Shown one piece after another: positions 20,315 to 29,159 of a stretch of DNA of 64,000 bases. Each line of letters starts with the position of its first letter. The first letter of the stretch is position 1. The translations under genes were made by a program, and so were the position numbers. The DNA comes from Gallionella sp. (GTDB lineage Bacteria > Pseudomonadota > Gammaproteobacteria > Burkholderiales > Gallionellaceae): contig JALNYK010000010.1 in assembly GCA_023229845.1 (NCBI GenBank), forward strand, positions 29,649 to 93,648, in the 5' to 3' direction. Under the pieces are notes generated by a model, which saw nothing but the letters and a program-made list of their open reading frames with translations, searched no databases and was not told where the DNA came from.

Positions 20315-21190
20315 ATGAATCTCACATTGGTTATTCCTGCGCGTAACGAGGCGGAAGGATTGCGCCGTTTGCTGCCCGAAGTAGTGGCAATATTGCCGGA
20401 GGCTGAGATCATCGTGGTCAACGATGGTTCGGACGACGATACGCTTGCAGTCTGCGCTGAATATTCCGTGAGAGTGGTCAGCCACCCGTACCCGAAAGGC
20501 AATGGTGCAGCCGTAAAATCCGGAGCACGTGCCGCGAATGGCGAGGTGCTGGTTTTCATGGATGCCGACGGACAACACAAGCCGGAAGACATCCCTGCGC
20601 TGCTGGAAAAGTTCGCCGAAGGCTATGACATGGTGGTTGGGGCGCGTCAATCTGGTTCCCATGCCGGATCGCACCGGGCGGTGGCGAACGATTTGTTCAG
20701 CCGCTTCGCGACCTGGATGGTTCAACAGCCGGTCGAAGACCTCACGTCCGGATTCCGGATGGTCAAGGCGAATAAGTTCCGCAAGTTTCTTTATTTGCTG
20801 CCCAACGGTTTTTCCTACCCGACTACCATTACCATGAGTTTCTTCCGGGCCGGGTTTGGCGTGGCGTACCTGCCCATCCACACCCCGCGGCGGGCCACGG
20901 GCAAAAGCCATATCCGCCCGATTCGGGATGGAGTCCGTTTTTTGCTGATCATCATCAAGATCGGTACGCTTTATTCCCCGCAAAAGCTATTTTTGCCAAT
21001 CAGCGCCGGTTTCTTCCTTACCGGATTGGGTTATTACTTTTACACCTATTCCAGCGATGGCCGCTTCACTAACATGAGCGCATTGCTGTTCATTTCGGCC
21101 ATTCTCACCTTCCTTATCGGTATTGTGTCCGAACAGATTTCCGCGCTGCACTACAAGGATATCGATGCGGACGGGCATGAGGACAAGTAG
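20315..21190 (+). CDS. GT2 glycosyltransferase, polyprenyl-phosphate mannosyltransferase-like
   Basis: The 291-residue protein starts MNLTLVIPARNEAEGLRRLL and has the GT-A donor-site motifs VVNDGSDDD (about residues 36-44) and MDADGQHKPED (about 83-93). The C-terminal part (about 225-280) contains two hydrophobic segments. This matches dolichol/undecaprenyl-phosphate sugar synthases, which load a single sugar on the lipid carrier for use by GT-C enzymes, such as the one encoded upstream. The sugar is unknown. Confidence 0.88.
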   Translation: MNLTLVIPARNEAEGLRRLLPEVVAILPEAEIIVVNDGSDDDTLAVCAEYSVRVVSHPYPKGNGAAVKSGARAANGEVLVFMDADGQHKPEDIPALLEKFAEGYDMVVGARQSGSHAGSHRAVANDLFSRFATWMVQQPVEDLTSGFRMVKANKFRKFLYLLPNGFSYPTTITMSFFRAGFGVAYLPIHTPRRATGKSHIRPIRDGVRFLLIIIKIGTLYSPQKLFLPISAGFFLTGLGYYFYTYSSDGRFTNMSALLFISAILTFLIGIVSEQISALHYKDIDADGHEDK

Positions 21191-22298
21191 CTTGAATGTA
21201 TTGATGTCCAGCACTTCCTATCCGGAAAATGCCCAGGACTGGCGCGGCCGGTTTATCGCCAATCTCGCTGCCGCACTGGCTCGCCGGGATGATGTGAATC
21301 TTTCGTTATGGGCACCGCCCGGCGAGTTGCCGGCGGGGGTGGTTTCTGCGGTTACGCCGGATGACGCGCAATGGCTGAGGCAATTGTCGCAACAAGGCGG
21401 CATTGCGCATTTGCTGAGAAATCGCCGGGTGTTCGCTGCTGGTGTCGTCATCCAACTGTTGGCGCGCCTGAGACGGAGCTATCGATACCGTCCGATCGAT
21501 GTGTGCCATGTCAACTGGCTGCAAAACGCACTGCCGTTGTGGGGAAGCTGGACACCGGCGTTGATCACCGTGTTGGGTAGCGATTTTGCGCTGTTGCGAT
21601 TGCCGGGCATGAAGGCGCTGTTGCGTGCCGTTCTGCGGCAGCGCCGTGTCATTCTGGCTCCCAACGCCGAATGGATGCGGCCCGGTTTGGAGCTGGCATT
21701 CGGCGATCTTGCCGAGATATGTCCCATCCCGTTCGGGGTGGACGATCCATGGTTCAAGGTTGTGCGTCGCCCCCCCGAAGGTGCGCGGCATTGGCTGGCG
21801 GTTACACGCCTGACGCGGAACAAGGTCGGCGACCTGTTCGGCTGGGGAGAAGGACTGTTCGGCAAAGAGCGTCAGTTGCATTTGTTCGGGCCGATGCAGG
21901 AAAAAATCGCGCTGCCACATTGGGTGCATTACCACGGCCCGACGCATCCGGCCGAGCTGTTGCAGACATGGTTTCCCCAAGCCTGTGGCCTGATTACTTT
22001 GAGCCGACACGACGAAGGGTGTCCGCAGGTGATGCTGGAGGCGATGGCGGCAGGACTGCCCGTGATCGCATCCGACTTGCCCGCTCACCAAGACATAGTT
22101 CTGCACCAAAAAAACGGCTGGCTTGTTACTGCGCGGGACGATTTGCGCCAAGGGCTGGAATGGCTGGAAGAGCCGGCACGTAATCTGGATGCGGGGGAAG
22201 CGGCCCGTTCAGGAATCAAGGATTCGGTCGGTACCTGGGATGATTGCGCTCAACGCTATGCCGCCGCTTACCGGCGGCTATTGGAGCCCGTCCGGTGA
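21177..22298 (+). CDS. GT4-type glycosyltransferase
   Basis: The 373-residue protein has a GT-B layout; the C-terminal half includes LFGPMQEKIALPHWVHYHGP and the donor-binding region LITLSRHDEGCPQVMLEAMA with the E-x7-type acidic motif. It probably adds a sugar to a lipid-linked or surface glycan intermediate. The start at 21177 overlaps the previous gene by 14 bases; an internal Met (VLMSSTSYPEN) at 21201 is the alternative. A C7 run occurs at about 21770-21776 in the middle of the gene. Confidence 0.82.
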   Translation: MRTSSLNVLMSSTSYPENAQDWRGRFIANLAAALARRDDVNLSLWAPPGELPAGVVSAVTPDDAQWLRQLSQQGGIAHLLRNRRVFAAGVVIQLLARLRRSYRYRPIDVCHVNWLQNALPLWGSWTPALITVLGSDFALLRLPGMKALLRAVLRQRRVILAPNAEWMRPGLELAFGDLAEICPIPFGVDDPWFKVVRRPPEGARHWLAVTRLTRNKVGDLFGWGEGLFGKERQLHLFGPMQEKIALPHWVHYHGPTHPAELLQTWFPQACGLITLSRHDEGCPQVMLEAMAAGLPVIASDLPAHQDIVLHQKNGWLVTARDDLRQGLEWLEEPARNLDAGEAARSGIKDSVGTWDDCAQRYAAAYRRLLEPVR

Positions 22299-23203
22299 GC
22301 GGCGGCAATGTGTTGTTGCTGGGGGGCGGGGGCTTCATCGGCGTCGCCTTGGCCCGCAAGCTTGCAGCAGAAGGACGGCATGTGTATGTACTTGCGCCCA
22401 ATGCTCCGCAGGTGATCCCCAACGTTCACTTCGTGCAAGGTAGCTTGGACTCGCCCGAATTGTTGGCCAAGCTGCTGCCGCATTGCAGCACGGTGATCCA
22501 CCTTGCTTCTGCCACTACCCCGGGCAGTTCGGCCAATCATCCCATCCGTGAATTGGAGAACCTGGCGCCTAGCCTGCGCTTGCTGGAAGCACTGCAAGCT
22601 TACCCGGAAATCCATCTGATCTTTTTCTCGTCTGGCGGCGTCTTGTATGGCAATCCACGGCGGCTTCCCGTGCAAGAAGACGATGCTGTTGCGCCACTTT
22701 CCTATCACGGTGCAGGCAAGGCGGCGCTGGAAGCTTTCCTTCACGCCTTCCGCATGCGAGGACATGCGGTCACCATTCTGCGCCCCTCCAATGCCTACGG
22801 GCCGGGGCAGGTGCTCAAGAGCGGCTTCGGCCTGGTTCGCACCATGCTTGAACATGCATGCCATGACACTCCGTTTGAAGTCTGGGGGGACGGTGAAAAT
22901 GTGCGCGACTTCATCTACATTGATGATGTTGCCGAAGCCTGTGCCCGTTTCGTGGCATTGCCCCAGAATAATGACGACTACAATGTCGGCAGTGGCAGGG
23001 GATATAGCATCAAGCAAGTGCAGCGCATCGTCGAGCAGGTTACAGGGACGGAACTGAAAACTGTCTATCATCCAGGCTGGGGGATCGACGTGCGTGGAAT
23101 TGTGCTCGATATTTCCCGTCTTGATGCGTGTCTTTCCTGGAGGCCGCAAACCGGCTTGGAAGAGGGGGTGCGGCGTACCTGGGACTGGTTAAAACCATCA
23201 TGA
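22295..23203 (+). CDS. NAD-dependent epimerase/dehydratase (SDR family)
   Basis: An extended short-chain dehydrogenase of 302 residues that acts on a nucleotide sugar. The NAD-binding motif GGGGFIG is at about residues 9-15, the Ser-x-Tyr-Lys-type catalytic region appears as FFSSGGVLYG and PLSYHGAGKAALE, and the substrate region RPSNAYGPGQ is typical. It starts with GTG overlapping the previous stop (GTGA); the frame upstream lies inside the neighbour. Possible activities are UDP-hexose 4-epimerase or a dehydratase; which one cannot be settled from sequence alone. Confidence 0.83.
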   Translation: MSGGNVLLLGGGGFIGVALARKLAAEGRHVYVLAPNAPQVIPNVHFVQGSLDSPELLAKLLPHCSTVIHLASATTPGSSANHPIRELENLAPSLRLLEALQAYPEIHLIFFSSGGVLYGNPRRLPVQEDDAVAPLSYHGAGKAALEAFLHAFRMRGHAVTILRPSNAYGPGQVLKSGFGLVRTMLEHACHDTPFEVWGDGENVRDFIYIDDVAEACARFVALPQNNDDYNVGSGRGYSIKQVQRIVEQVTGTELKTVYHPGWGIDVRGIVLDISRLDACLSWRPQTGLEEGVRRTWDWLKPS

Positions 23204-24216
23204 GCGCTCGGCCAACGGTTTCGGTGTGTATTGCTAACTATAACGGTCTGGAGGTTATTGACGATTGCATTGCCTCGGTACTGGCTCAGGATTGCATGTT
23301 CCCAATCGAGATTATTGTTCATGACGATGCATCGACCGATGGTTCGGCGCAATATGTTCGCGACAAGTATCCCGCAGTCAGGCTGATCGAAAGCAACGAG
23401 AACGTTGGGTTCTGCGTTGCCAACAACCGCATGGCGCAGGCAGCGCAGGGCGAGTACCTGCTGCTGCTCAACAACGATGCCGAACTGTATCCGGATGCAT
23501 TGTCCTCGCTCCATAAGGCGGCCTCGGATATAGGCCGACCCGCGATTCTGAGCTTGCCTCAATACGACTTTGAAACAGGCGAGTTGCTCGATATTGGCTG
23601 CTTGGTCGATCCCTTTTTAAATCCCGTGCCGAACAGAAACCCGGAACGTGAGGAGGTTGCCATGGTGATGGGAGCTTGCTTGTGGATCTCAAAGTCGTTG
23701 TGGCTGGAGCTGGGCGGATTTCCGGAATGGTTCGGTAGCATAGGCGAAGACTTGTACCTGTGCTGCCGGGCGAGGCTGGCGGGTTATAGCGTGCGTGCAC
23801 TGGGAATTTCTGGTTATCGCCATCGGGTGGGTGGTAGCTTCGGCGGAGGAAAGGTGTGTCAGGGGCAGTTAATTACTACCCGACGGCGCAGGACATTGTC
23901 GGAGAGGAACAAGAGCTTTGTCATGGTGCTGACTTACCCCACGCCCATTTTCCAGTGTCTGTTGCCATTGCATTTGTTTTTGTTGCTGATCGAGGGAGTC
24001 GCTCTGGCAATGTTGAAGCGTGATTATTCGTTGTTCAGTGATATTTACCTTGCTTCACTGAAAGGGCTGTGGAGCGAAAGGGGACGATTGGTCTTGTTCC
24101 GCAGCAAGTTGCAGTTAGGTCGGCGTATGAGTAAATGGTGTTTTTTCTCGGCTTTTAGTCTTTTGCCACACAAACTGTACCTATTGCTGAAACATGGTAT
24201 TCCGCAAATTCGCTGA
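23200..24216 (+). CDS. GT2 family glycosyltransferase
   Basis: The 338-residue protein begins MSARPTVSVCIANYNGLEVI and has the rhamnosyl-transferase-like pattern: IVHDDASTDGSAQYV (about residue 40), LLLNNDAELYPDAL carrying the DxD-like site (about residue 90) and a Glu-Asp pair in GSIGEDLYLCCRARLAG (about residue 188). A hydrophobic segment around residues 250-270 suggests membrane association. ATGA overlap with the epimerase gene shows translational coupling. It ends the plus-strand glycan operon, which converges with the minus-strand cluster 22 bases later. Confidence 0.87.
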   Translation: MSARPTVSVCIANYNGLEVIDDCIASVLAQDCMFPIEIIVHDDASTDGSAQYVRDKYPAVRLIESNENVGFCVANNRMAQAAQGEYLLLLNNDAELYPDALSSLHKAASDIGRPAILSLPQYDFETGELLDIGCLVDPFLNPVPNRNPEREEVAMVMGACLWISKSLWLELGGFPEWFGSIGEDLYLCCRARLAGYSVRALGISGYRHRVGGSFGGGKVCQGQLITTRRRRTLSERNKSFVMVLTYPTPIFQCLLPLHLFLLLIEGVALAMLKRDYSLFSDIYLASLKGLWSERGRLVLFRSKLQLGRRMSKWCFFSAFSLLPHKLYLLLKHGIPQIR

Positions 24217-24238
24217 TCCTTTTGGGATAGCACTACTG

Positions 24239-25687
24239 TCAGGCTTGCGAAGATTTCCAGCGTCGAACAGCTCGGCAGAGAACGCGGTGTAACGCACCGA
24301 TAAAGGAAACCTGATTTGTGATGTCGAGTGCCTGCTGCAATTTGTCAGGTGTGTAGCCTTTGAGTAGCGGGGGGGGGGGTAACGGGTGCTCCCAGTTTAT
24401 CAGCGCACCAGCCAACGCTTCCTCCCGATAGCATTCCAAATACTTTTTGCGGGCGGCTTTGCCTTGTTGTCGCAGAGTTTCGGCATCTGTCTGTTGCACG
24501 TACTTGTAGAGTTCTGACGGACTCCGCCAGAGCATGGCACCTTCAAATGCCATGTCAAAGGAACTCAATAATCGTGAGCGGCAATGGAGGTGAAGCGCAA
24601 CTGCGACTCCGGCACCCATTGCTTCGATCAGGGTGCGACCGCCGCTATATGGGAAAGATGTTATATATAAATTTACCCGGTATTCATGCAATGCATCCCA
24701 GACGCTGCGCACATAGGGGATGTGTACGAAGCCGTTATCCGGGACCCCTAACTTGCGCATTGCGCGCCGAATCCTCCATAAGGTCATTGAGCTGAGGGGG
24801 CCGATATGGATATGCTTGCCACCGGAGGCGTGCAGCATCTCGGGGATAACGTCGGCGTAATTAATAAAATAAGGTGCCTCAATCTTCCCCCGGCTGGCTG
24901 CAGTACAGGTAATCAGCATCGCATCTGAAGTACGAGCTTCCTTGGCGGGTGGTGCACCATGATCTTTTACGGTGAGAGGGAGATAACGGTTGTTTTGTAT
25001 GCCCAGATGATCCCGGCAGTTATGGAAGCCCATAGGATGCGGATCAATGTGGTCGGCGTAATCAAGGTAAACACCAAGGCATAACTGGTGGTCTCCGTGG
25101 TGGTAATAGCGCAATCGGTAACCGGCATCTGGTTGGACCGCAGCAACGGCCACGCTGTCTTGATTGTGATTGAACAGCCAAACAGTACTTGGAGAAAACT
25201 CCAGAAGCTTGCGTTGCAGCCAATTGAGTTTCTCAAGAAATGTGCCGTGCGGAGCGCATTCAAGGGATACTTGTGTAAGTCCTTCGAAGCGATGCCGGAT
25301 GGCGGCAAGGTTAGTTGCTCCTACCGTGCCGGTTATCAGAATAATGCTCCTGGCTGACGGCCCAAGGCGGATGATGTCCGCAACAACGGGAGTGTGCCCG
25401 CCAAAGTCATATAGTCTGCTTGCTACATAGACAACGGTGTTCCCTGATTCGTTGTTGCGGTGAGCGGGTTGGGCACTGTTCTGGATGCGCCGCCAATTGA
25501 TCGCCCCAGCTTTCTGGCAATACTCATCGAGCAGTTTTGAGCCAAAAATCTGAGCGGTATTGATCGGCTCGCAGAAAACCTGATCAACCGTCCGATGAAT
25601 CAAGTGCAGAGCAGAATCAAGATCGCCCTGTGCAATCTGGGTATCAAGGGTCTCCTGAAGCGTGGCGATGGAACGTATCAATGCCAT
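24239..25687 (-). CDS. probable glycosyltransferase with a homopolymeric tract near its 3' end
   Basis: The 482-residue protein resembles GT-B fold transferases: the C-terminal donor domain contains HIPYVRSVWDALHEYRVNLY and YPFSGGRTLIEAMGAGVAVA, recalling GT41/SPINDLY-type enzymes. The N-terminal 90 residues form a helical segment of unknown role. An unbroken run of 11 C residues (coding strand; 24369-24379) encodes part of PLPPPPLL near residue 437, so a one-base slip would change the final 45 residues. It is the last gene of the minus-strand polysaccharide cluster and 24 bases from the aminotransferase gene. Confidence 0.7.
   Translation of the reverse strand: MALIRSIATLQETLDTQIAQGDLDSALHLIHRTVDQVFCEPINTAQIFGSKLLDEYCQKAGAINWRRIQNSAQPAHRNNESGNTVVYVASRLYDFGGHTPVVADIIRLGPSARSIILITGTVGATNLAAIRHRFEGLTQVSLECAPHGTFLEKLNWLQRKLLEFSPSTVWLFNHNQDSVAVAAVQPDAGYRLRYYHHGDHQLCLGVYLDYADHIDPHPMGFHNCRDHLGIQNNRYLPLTVKDHGAPPAKEARTSDAMLITCTAASRGKIEAPYFINYADVIPEMLHASGGKHIHIGPLSSMTLWRIRRAMRKLGVPDNGFVHIPYVRSVWDALHEYRVNLYITSFPYSGGRTLIEAMGAGVAVALHLHCRSRLLSSFDMAFEGAMLWRSPSELYKYVQQTDAETLRQQGKAARKKYLECYREEALAGALINWEHPLPPPPLLKGYTPDKLQQALDITNQVSFIGALHRVLCRAVRRWKSSQA
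24369..24379. repeat. homopolymeric tract of 11 G (C11 in the coding strand)
   Basis: The longest mononucleotide run in the window, located inside the glycosyltransferase gene. Runs of this length are prone to slipped-strand mispairing, and in several pathogens they are the basis of phase-variable surface glycans. In this copy the frame is open. Confidence 0.85.
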
Positions 25688-25711
25688 GCATGCAACCGGG
25701 CGGCGAGACGA

Positions 25712-26851
25712 TTAGTGGACATCGGGCAATGGTTCATTTTGTTGTTTTCCGCCTTTGCCGGGAAATGAGCGGACAGCTTCAACCACATGAGATGCCTCTT
25801 GTTCAGTCAGGAATGGCGACATGGGGAGACTGAGCACCTCGTTCGCTAGCGTCTCTGCGAGTGGCAGTTTATAGCTGGAATATTCGGAGTAACAGGCCTG
25901 CCGATGTGGTGGAATGGGGTAGTGGATTACGGTGGAAACTCCGCATTGGTCGAGGTGGGCGCGCAAGGCGTCTCGATTGGAGCTTCGCACAACATAGAGA
26001 TGCCAGACTGGATTGGCCCATACGGGAACCGATGGTAACTCCAGCCCGGTATTTTGGAGTTGTGCGGTGTATATTTCAGCGAGTGTGCGCCGCTTGGCAT
26101 TCCACTCATCAAGCAAGGCGAGCTTGACGCGAAGAAATGCAGCTTGCATTTCGTCCAGCCGGGTGTTGTAGCCGATGTCCTGATGCTCATACTTGATGCG
26201 TGAGCCGTAATTGCGCAGCAAACGCACCTTGTCGGCAATCGATGCATCGTTGGTGAGTACGGCACCACCATCCCCCAGTGCTCCGAGATTTTTCCCGGGG
26301 TAAAAGCTGGTGGCGGCAGCGTCCCCCAGGCTCCCTGCACATCTTCCCTTGTACTCCGAACCTTGTGCCTGCGCCGCATCTTCGATCACAATCAGGCTGT
26401 GGCGGCGGGCGATTGCATTGATGGTGTCCATGTCGGCGGGCTGGCCGTAAAGGTGAACCGGAATGATGGCTCGAGTTCGCGGGGTGATGGCTGCAGCTAA
26501 GGCGTCTGGGTCGATATTGTGTGTTTCCGAGCGCGGCTCCACCGGTACCGGAATTGCTCCGCACTGGCTTACTGCCAGCCAAGTGGCGATGAAGGTATTG
26601 GAGGGCACCAAAACTTCGTCACCCTGACTAATGCCATAAGCACGCAATAGCAGGTGCATAGCGTCCAAGCCATTACCGACGCCGACACAGTGTTTTACCC
26701 CACAATACTTGGCGAATTCCGCCTCGAAAGCCTCGACCTCCGGGCCCATGATGAACCATCCGGAATCCAGCACACGATGAAAAGCCTCTTCCAGCGGCCC
26801 TCGAATTTCTCGATGGATGCGCTGCAAATCAAGAAATGGAACCTGTTTCAT
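25712..26851 (-). CDS. DegT/DnrJ/EryC1 family sugar aminotransferase (FdtB/QdtB-like)
   Basis: A PLP-dependent enzyme of 379 residues that transfers an amino group to a keto sugar nucleotide. It starts [20 protein letters not shown]; the family motifs [30 protein letters not shown] (Asp in the PLP site) and [16 protein letters not shown] with the Schiff-base Lys near residue 185 are intact. The gene directly upstream encodes a 3,4-ketoisomerase, so the pair most likely makes dTDP-3-amino-3,6-dideoxy-galactose or -glucose. The rmlA/rmlB steps that supply the substrate are not in this window. Coupled by ATGA to the isomerase gene. Confidence 0.9.
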   Translation of the reverse strand: MKQVPFLDLQRIHREIRGPLEEAFHRVLDSGWFIMGPEVEAFEAEFAKYCGVKHCVGVGNGLDAMHLLLRAYGISQGDEVLVPSNTFIATWLAVSQCGAIPVPVEPRSETHNIDPDALAAAITPRTRAIIPVHLYGQPADMDTINAIARRHSLIVIEDAAQAQGSEYKGRCAGSLGDAAATSFYPGKNLGALGDGGAVLTNDASIADKVRLLRNYGSRIKYEHQDIGYNTRLDEMQAAFLRVKLALLDEWNAKRRTLAEIYTAQLQNTGLELPSVPVWANPVWHLYVVRSSNRDALRAHLDQCGVSTVIHYPIPPHRQACYSEYSSYKLPLAETLANEVLSLPMSPFLTEQEASHVVEAVRSFPGKGGKQQNEPLPDVH

Positions 26852-27261
26852 GCGTCGCCGAGAACCTTCTTCATGAAAAGATCATAGTCGCGGATGTAGT
26901 CTGCTTCGTCATAGTGCGCAGATGCAAGCACCATACATACCCCCCCCGATGAGAAGTTGTCCAAATAGCGCCACATCATGGGGCAGACATATAAACCATA
27001 ATATGAACGGTTAAGATGGAAGCGTTTTTTCTCGCTACCATCATCCAGCACAACATCAAAGCTACCCGACATGGCTACGATGAATTGATGCAATTTCTTG
27101 TGCGCATGAGAGCCTCGGTCAGATCCGCCGGGGACATCATAAAGATAATAAACACGCTGTATATCAAACGGGATTTGCCGACCGCTTTCAATAAATGAAA
27201 GATTGCCGCGAGGATCCGATATTTTTGGCAACTCAATAATTCGGCAATCTTCAAGCGGCAT
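26848..27261 (-). CDS. dTDP-6-deoxy-hexose 3,4-ketoisomerase (FdtA/QdtA family)
   Basis: A 137-residue cupin that converts dTDP-4-keto-6-deoxyglucose to the 3-keto isomer. The signature [15 protein letters not shown] contains the catalytic His pair near residues 50-52, and [15 protein letters not shown] and [18 protein letters not shown] are typical of the family. FdtA and QdtA differ in the C4 stereochemistry of the product, which cannot be read reliably here. A run of 8 G residues in the coding strand (26940-26947) encodes FSSGGVC near residue 107. Coupled to the aminotransferase gene downstream. Confidence 0.9.
   Translation of the reverse strand: MPLEDCRIIELPKISDPRGNLSFIESGRQIPFDIQRVYYLYDVPGGSDRGSHAHKKLHQFIVAMSGSFDVVLDDGSEKKRFHLNRSYYGLYVCPMMWRYLDNFSSGGVCMVLASAHYDEADYIRDYDLFMKKVLGDA
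26940..26947. repeat. C8 homopolymer tract inside the ketoisomerase gene
   Basis: Eight C residues on the plus strand (G8 on the coding strand). It is shorter than the G11 tract but notable because a second C8 run lies 360 bases away in the next gene. Confidence 0.7.
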
Positions 27262-28222
27262 GATTCTCCCCTTGCAAATTCAGTTCAAAAAATTCATGCA
27301 CTATTCCCCCCCCACCAAATTCGGTTTTGAAGTTATATAGACCAGTATTTAAAAAGTTGCCTTCATTTTCATTACTGATCCCGAAATCAAAATACCTAAC
27401 ACCATCTTGTTGGGCATGTCTAATGCACCATTCAAACAGCGCATCCAATGCGTGCAAATTGTACCCCACCTCGCTTGAAGCAATGTATTGCGCATGTACT
27501 ACGGTCGGGCTATGGAACAGCAGCGCTCCTGCCACAACTACTCCAGCATGCTTTGCTGCTACAAACTCAATTTGCCTGGGGAAGCGCTCATGCAGCACGA
27601 GTATCTCTTGCAGCGTATGAATGGGCTTGGCATCATGCTTGCGTGCCAGATTTTCTTCTAAGACTGACCAGATCGAAGCAGCATATCCGGCACTGCTAAC
27701 GATCTCTACGCCGTGTATATGTGCGCTCTTCAGCGATCGCAGTCGTCTTTTGCTCGCTGGCATTCGCGCCGCAAGATCGATGGCGCAAGATAAATCACAA
27801 CGATAACGAATGGCTCCCAAGCGAAACATCGCATACAAATCATCTTGGGCTGGAGCGGCATGATAGATGTGGGGCACCGCTTTATAACGAAGGCGGGTTA
27901 TTCCCATTGCGTGGTAATGTCGGCTGATAAGATTGAGCGCCAAAACTGCTTGTTCGCCGCGCAACTTTCCTGCATGCACTAGTCCGCCGTAAGTCGCCCC
28001 GGGATGGCTCTCCACCATAACTTCGCAAGATGGATTTAATGCAGCAGGAAAGACCCCGATCAATCGTTCTTTATCATCGAAAATTAGCAGGGAGCGGTCA
28101 GCAACACGCGAGCCGTGATACGAAAGAAATCTTCTAGTGTGTAATATAGTCGCTGCAGCCGATGCTGCAACCATATCGTCCCATACTGATGCGTACTCTT
28201 CTTGATAAGGGATGATTTTCAT
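27251..28222 (-). CDS. FemAB/GNAT-like acyltransferase (BioF2-type domain)
   Basis: The 323-residue protein has two GNAT-like halves: GVFPAALNPSCEVMVESHPG in the first and GVVVAGALLFHSPTVVHAQYIAS and YFDFGISNENEGNFLNTGLY in the second. This is the pattern of the FemAB/CelD-like family often found in exopolysaccharide clusters. Family members transfer acyl or aminoacyl groups; here the acceptor may be the amino group of the dTDP-3-amino sugar, which is inference. A C8 run (27306-27313) encodes FGGGGIVHEF near the C terminus. The stop overlaps the isomerase start by 11 bases. Confidence 0.8.
   Translation of the reverse strand: MKIIPYQEEYASVWDDMVAASAAATILHTRRFLSYHGSRVADRSLLIFDDKERLIGVFPAALNPSCEVMVESHPGATYGGLVHAGKLRGEQAVLALNLISRHYHAMGITRLRYKAVPHIYHAAPAQDDLYAMFRLGAIRYRCDLSCAIDLAARMPASKRRLRSLKSAHIHGVEIVSSAGYAASIWSVLEENLARKHDAKPIHTLQEILVLHERFPRQIEFVAAKHAGVVVAGALLFHSPTVVHAQYIASSEVGYNLHALDALFEWCIRHAQQDGVRYFDFGISNENEGNFLNTGLYNFKTEFGGGGIVHEFFELNLQGENHAA
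27306..27313. repeat. C8 homopolymer tract inside the FemAB-like gene
   Basis: Eight C residues on the plus strand lie 55 bases before the 3' end of the acyltransferase gene. A slip would alter only the last ~18 residues or extend the product into the next frame. Confidence 0.7.
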
Positions 28223-29151
28223 AAATTGCTTATTAATTCGGCATAGCCGAAGCCGCTCTTGCCAAACTCATTGCCGTTATAAAACATGTACGTTTTGTTT
28301 TGCGCTGAAATTATCGCCGAGTAGCAGATCGTTTGCGAGTCCCAGCCTGAATCGGAAATATCTATTCCGATATCATTATCCTTCCTCACCCATTTGATGT
28401 TGTCTGTTGATTCGGCATAGCCCAGCCGATATCCCAGATGTTTTACCCGTATAGAATAAAACATGCGCCAAAGGCCGCGCTCCTTGATTACGTAAGGCCG
28501 ACCAAAACCATGCTCGTTTTCGTGCTGGATCGGGATGCAAACCCGCCCTTCATCGGGCCAATGGATGCCATCTGCGGACTCGATATACTTGATCACGTAA
28601 ACCGGCATTGATTTTCCATCGATAACCTGCCACTCGCTGCCCGCCACGTACCACATTTTGAAGCGCCCCTCGTCGAACAACACCATTGGCCCACCCCTGA
28701 AATACATTTCAGGATCACTGCGCTCCAATATCGGAGTCTTCTTAACACGCTGGAACGTGAGCCCCTCATCCTCACTGATAGCCAAACCCGCTAGAAGCCG
28801 GTAGCGAATCTTCGTGCCAAGTTCGAATCCTGCGTAATAAAGAAATTTCCTTCCGTCAGGTAAACTCACGATAGAAGTTTGCAGCACGCCATTCTCATCA
28901 AAGGCGCCGGGCAATCCGATGTCCAATACCGGCTTGTCTGAAATCCGCAGGATCCGCGAAGGATCTGCCGAATCCACTTCCACAAACCCCACACGACCAA
29001 TGCCCTGTGCATCACAGAAGGTCAGGTATATACGTAATCGCTCCTCATTTATTTTGTCTATAGTAGGAATCATCGCATGGGATTGCATCCAATCAGAATG
29101 CTGATTCGCCACAAAAATTAGCCCTTTTTTCTTCCAGTTGAACATATGCAA
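28219..29151 (-). CDS. five-bladed beta-propeller protein, glycosidase-like, role unknown
   Basis: The 310-residue protein has repeated WW/sugar-propeller phrases: LAGLAISEDEGLTFQRV, YRLGYAESTDNIKWVRKDND, YIESADGIHWPDEGR and FKMWYVAGSEW. These are typical of GH43/GH32/GH68-type five-bladed propellers. Asp and Glu residues that could be catalytic are present, but no full glycosidase active site is evident. No signal peptide is seen, so it is likely cytoplasmic, unlike secreted glycosidases. In polysaccharide clusters such proteins are usually annotated as hypothetical. It is coupled to the FemAB-like gene by an overlap (ATGA). Confidence 0.7.
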   Translation of the reverse strand: MHMFNWKKKGLIFVANQHSDWMQSHAMIPTIDKINEERLRIYLTFCDAQGIGRVGFVEVDSADPSRILRISDKPVLDIGLPGAFDENGVLQTSIVSLPDGRKFLYYAGFELGTKIRYRLLAGLAISEDEGLTFQRVKKTPILERSDPEMYFRGGPMVLFDEGRFKMWYVAGSEWQVIDGKSMPVYVIKYIESADGIHWPDEGRVCIPIQHENEHGFGRPYVIKERGLWRMFYSIRVKHLGYRLGYAESTDNIKWVRKDNDIGIDISDSGWDSQTICYSAIISAQNKTYMFYNGNEFGKSGFGYAELISNL

Positions 29152-29159
29152 TCTGTTTG

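Noticed and set aside
24369..24379. Sequencing artefact at the G11 tract
   Set aside because: Not fully excluded, but the frame is open across the tract in a 482-codon gene, which would be unlikely if the length were wrong.
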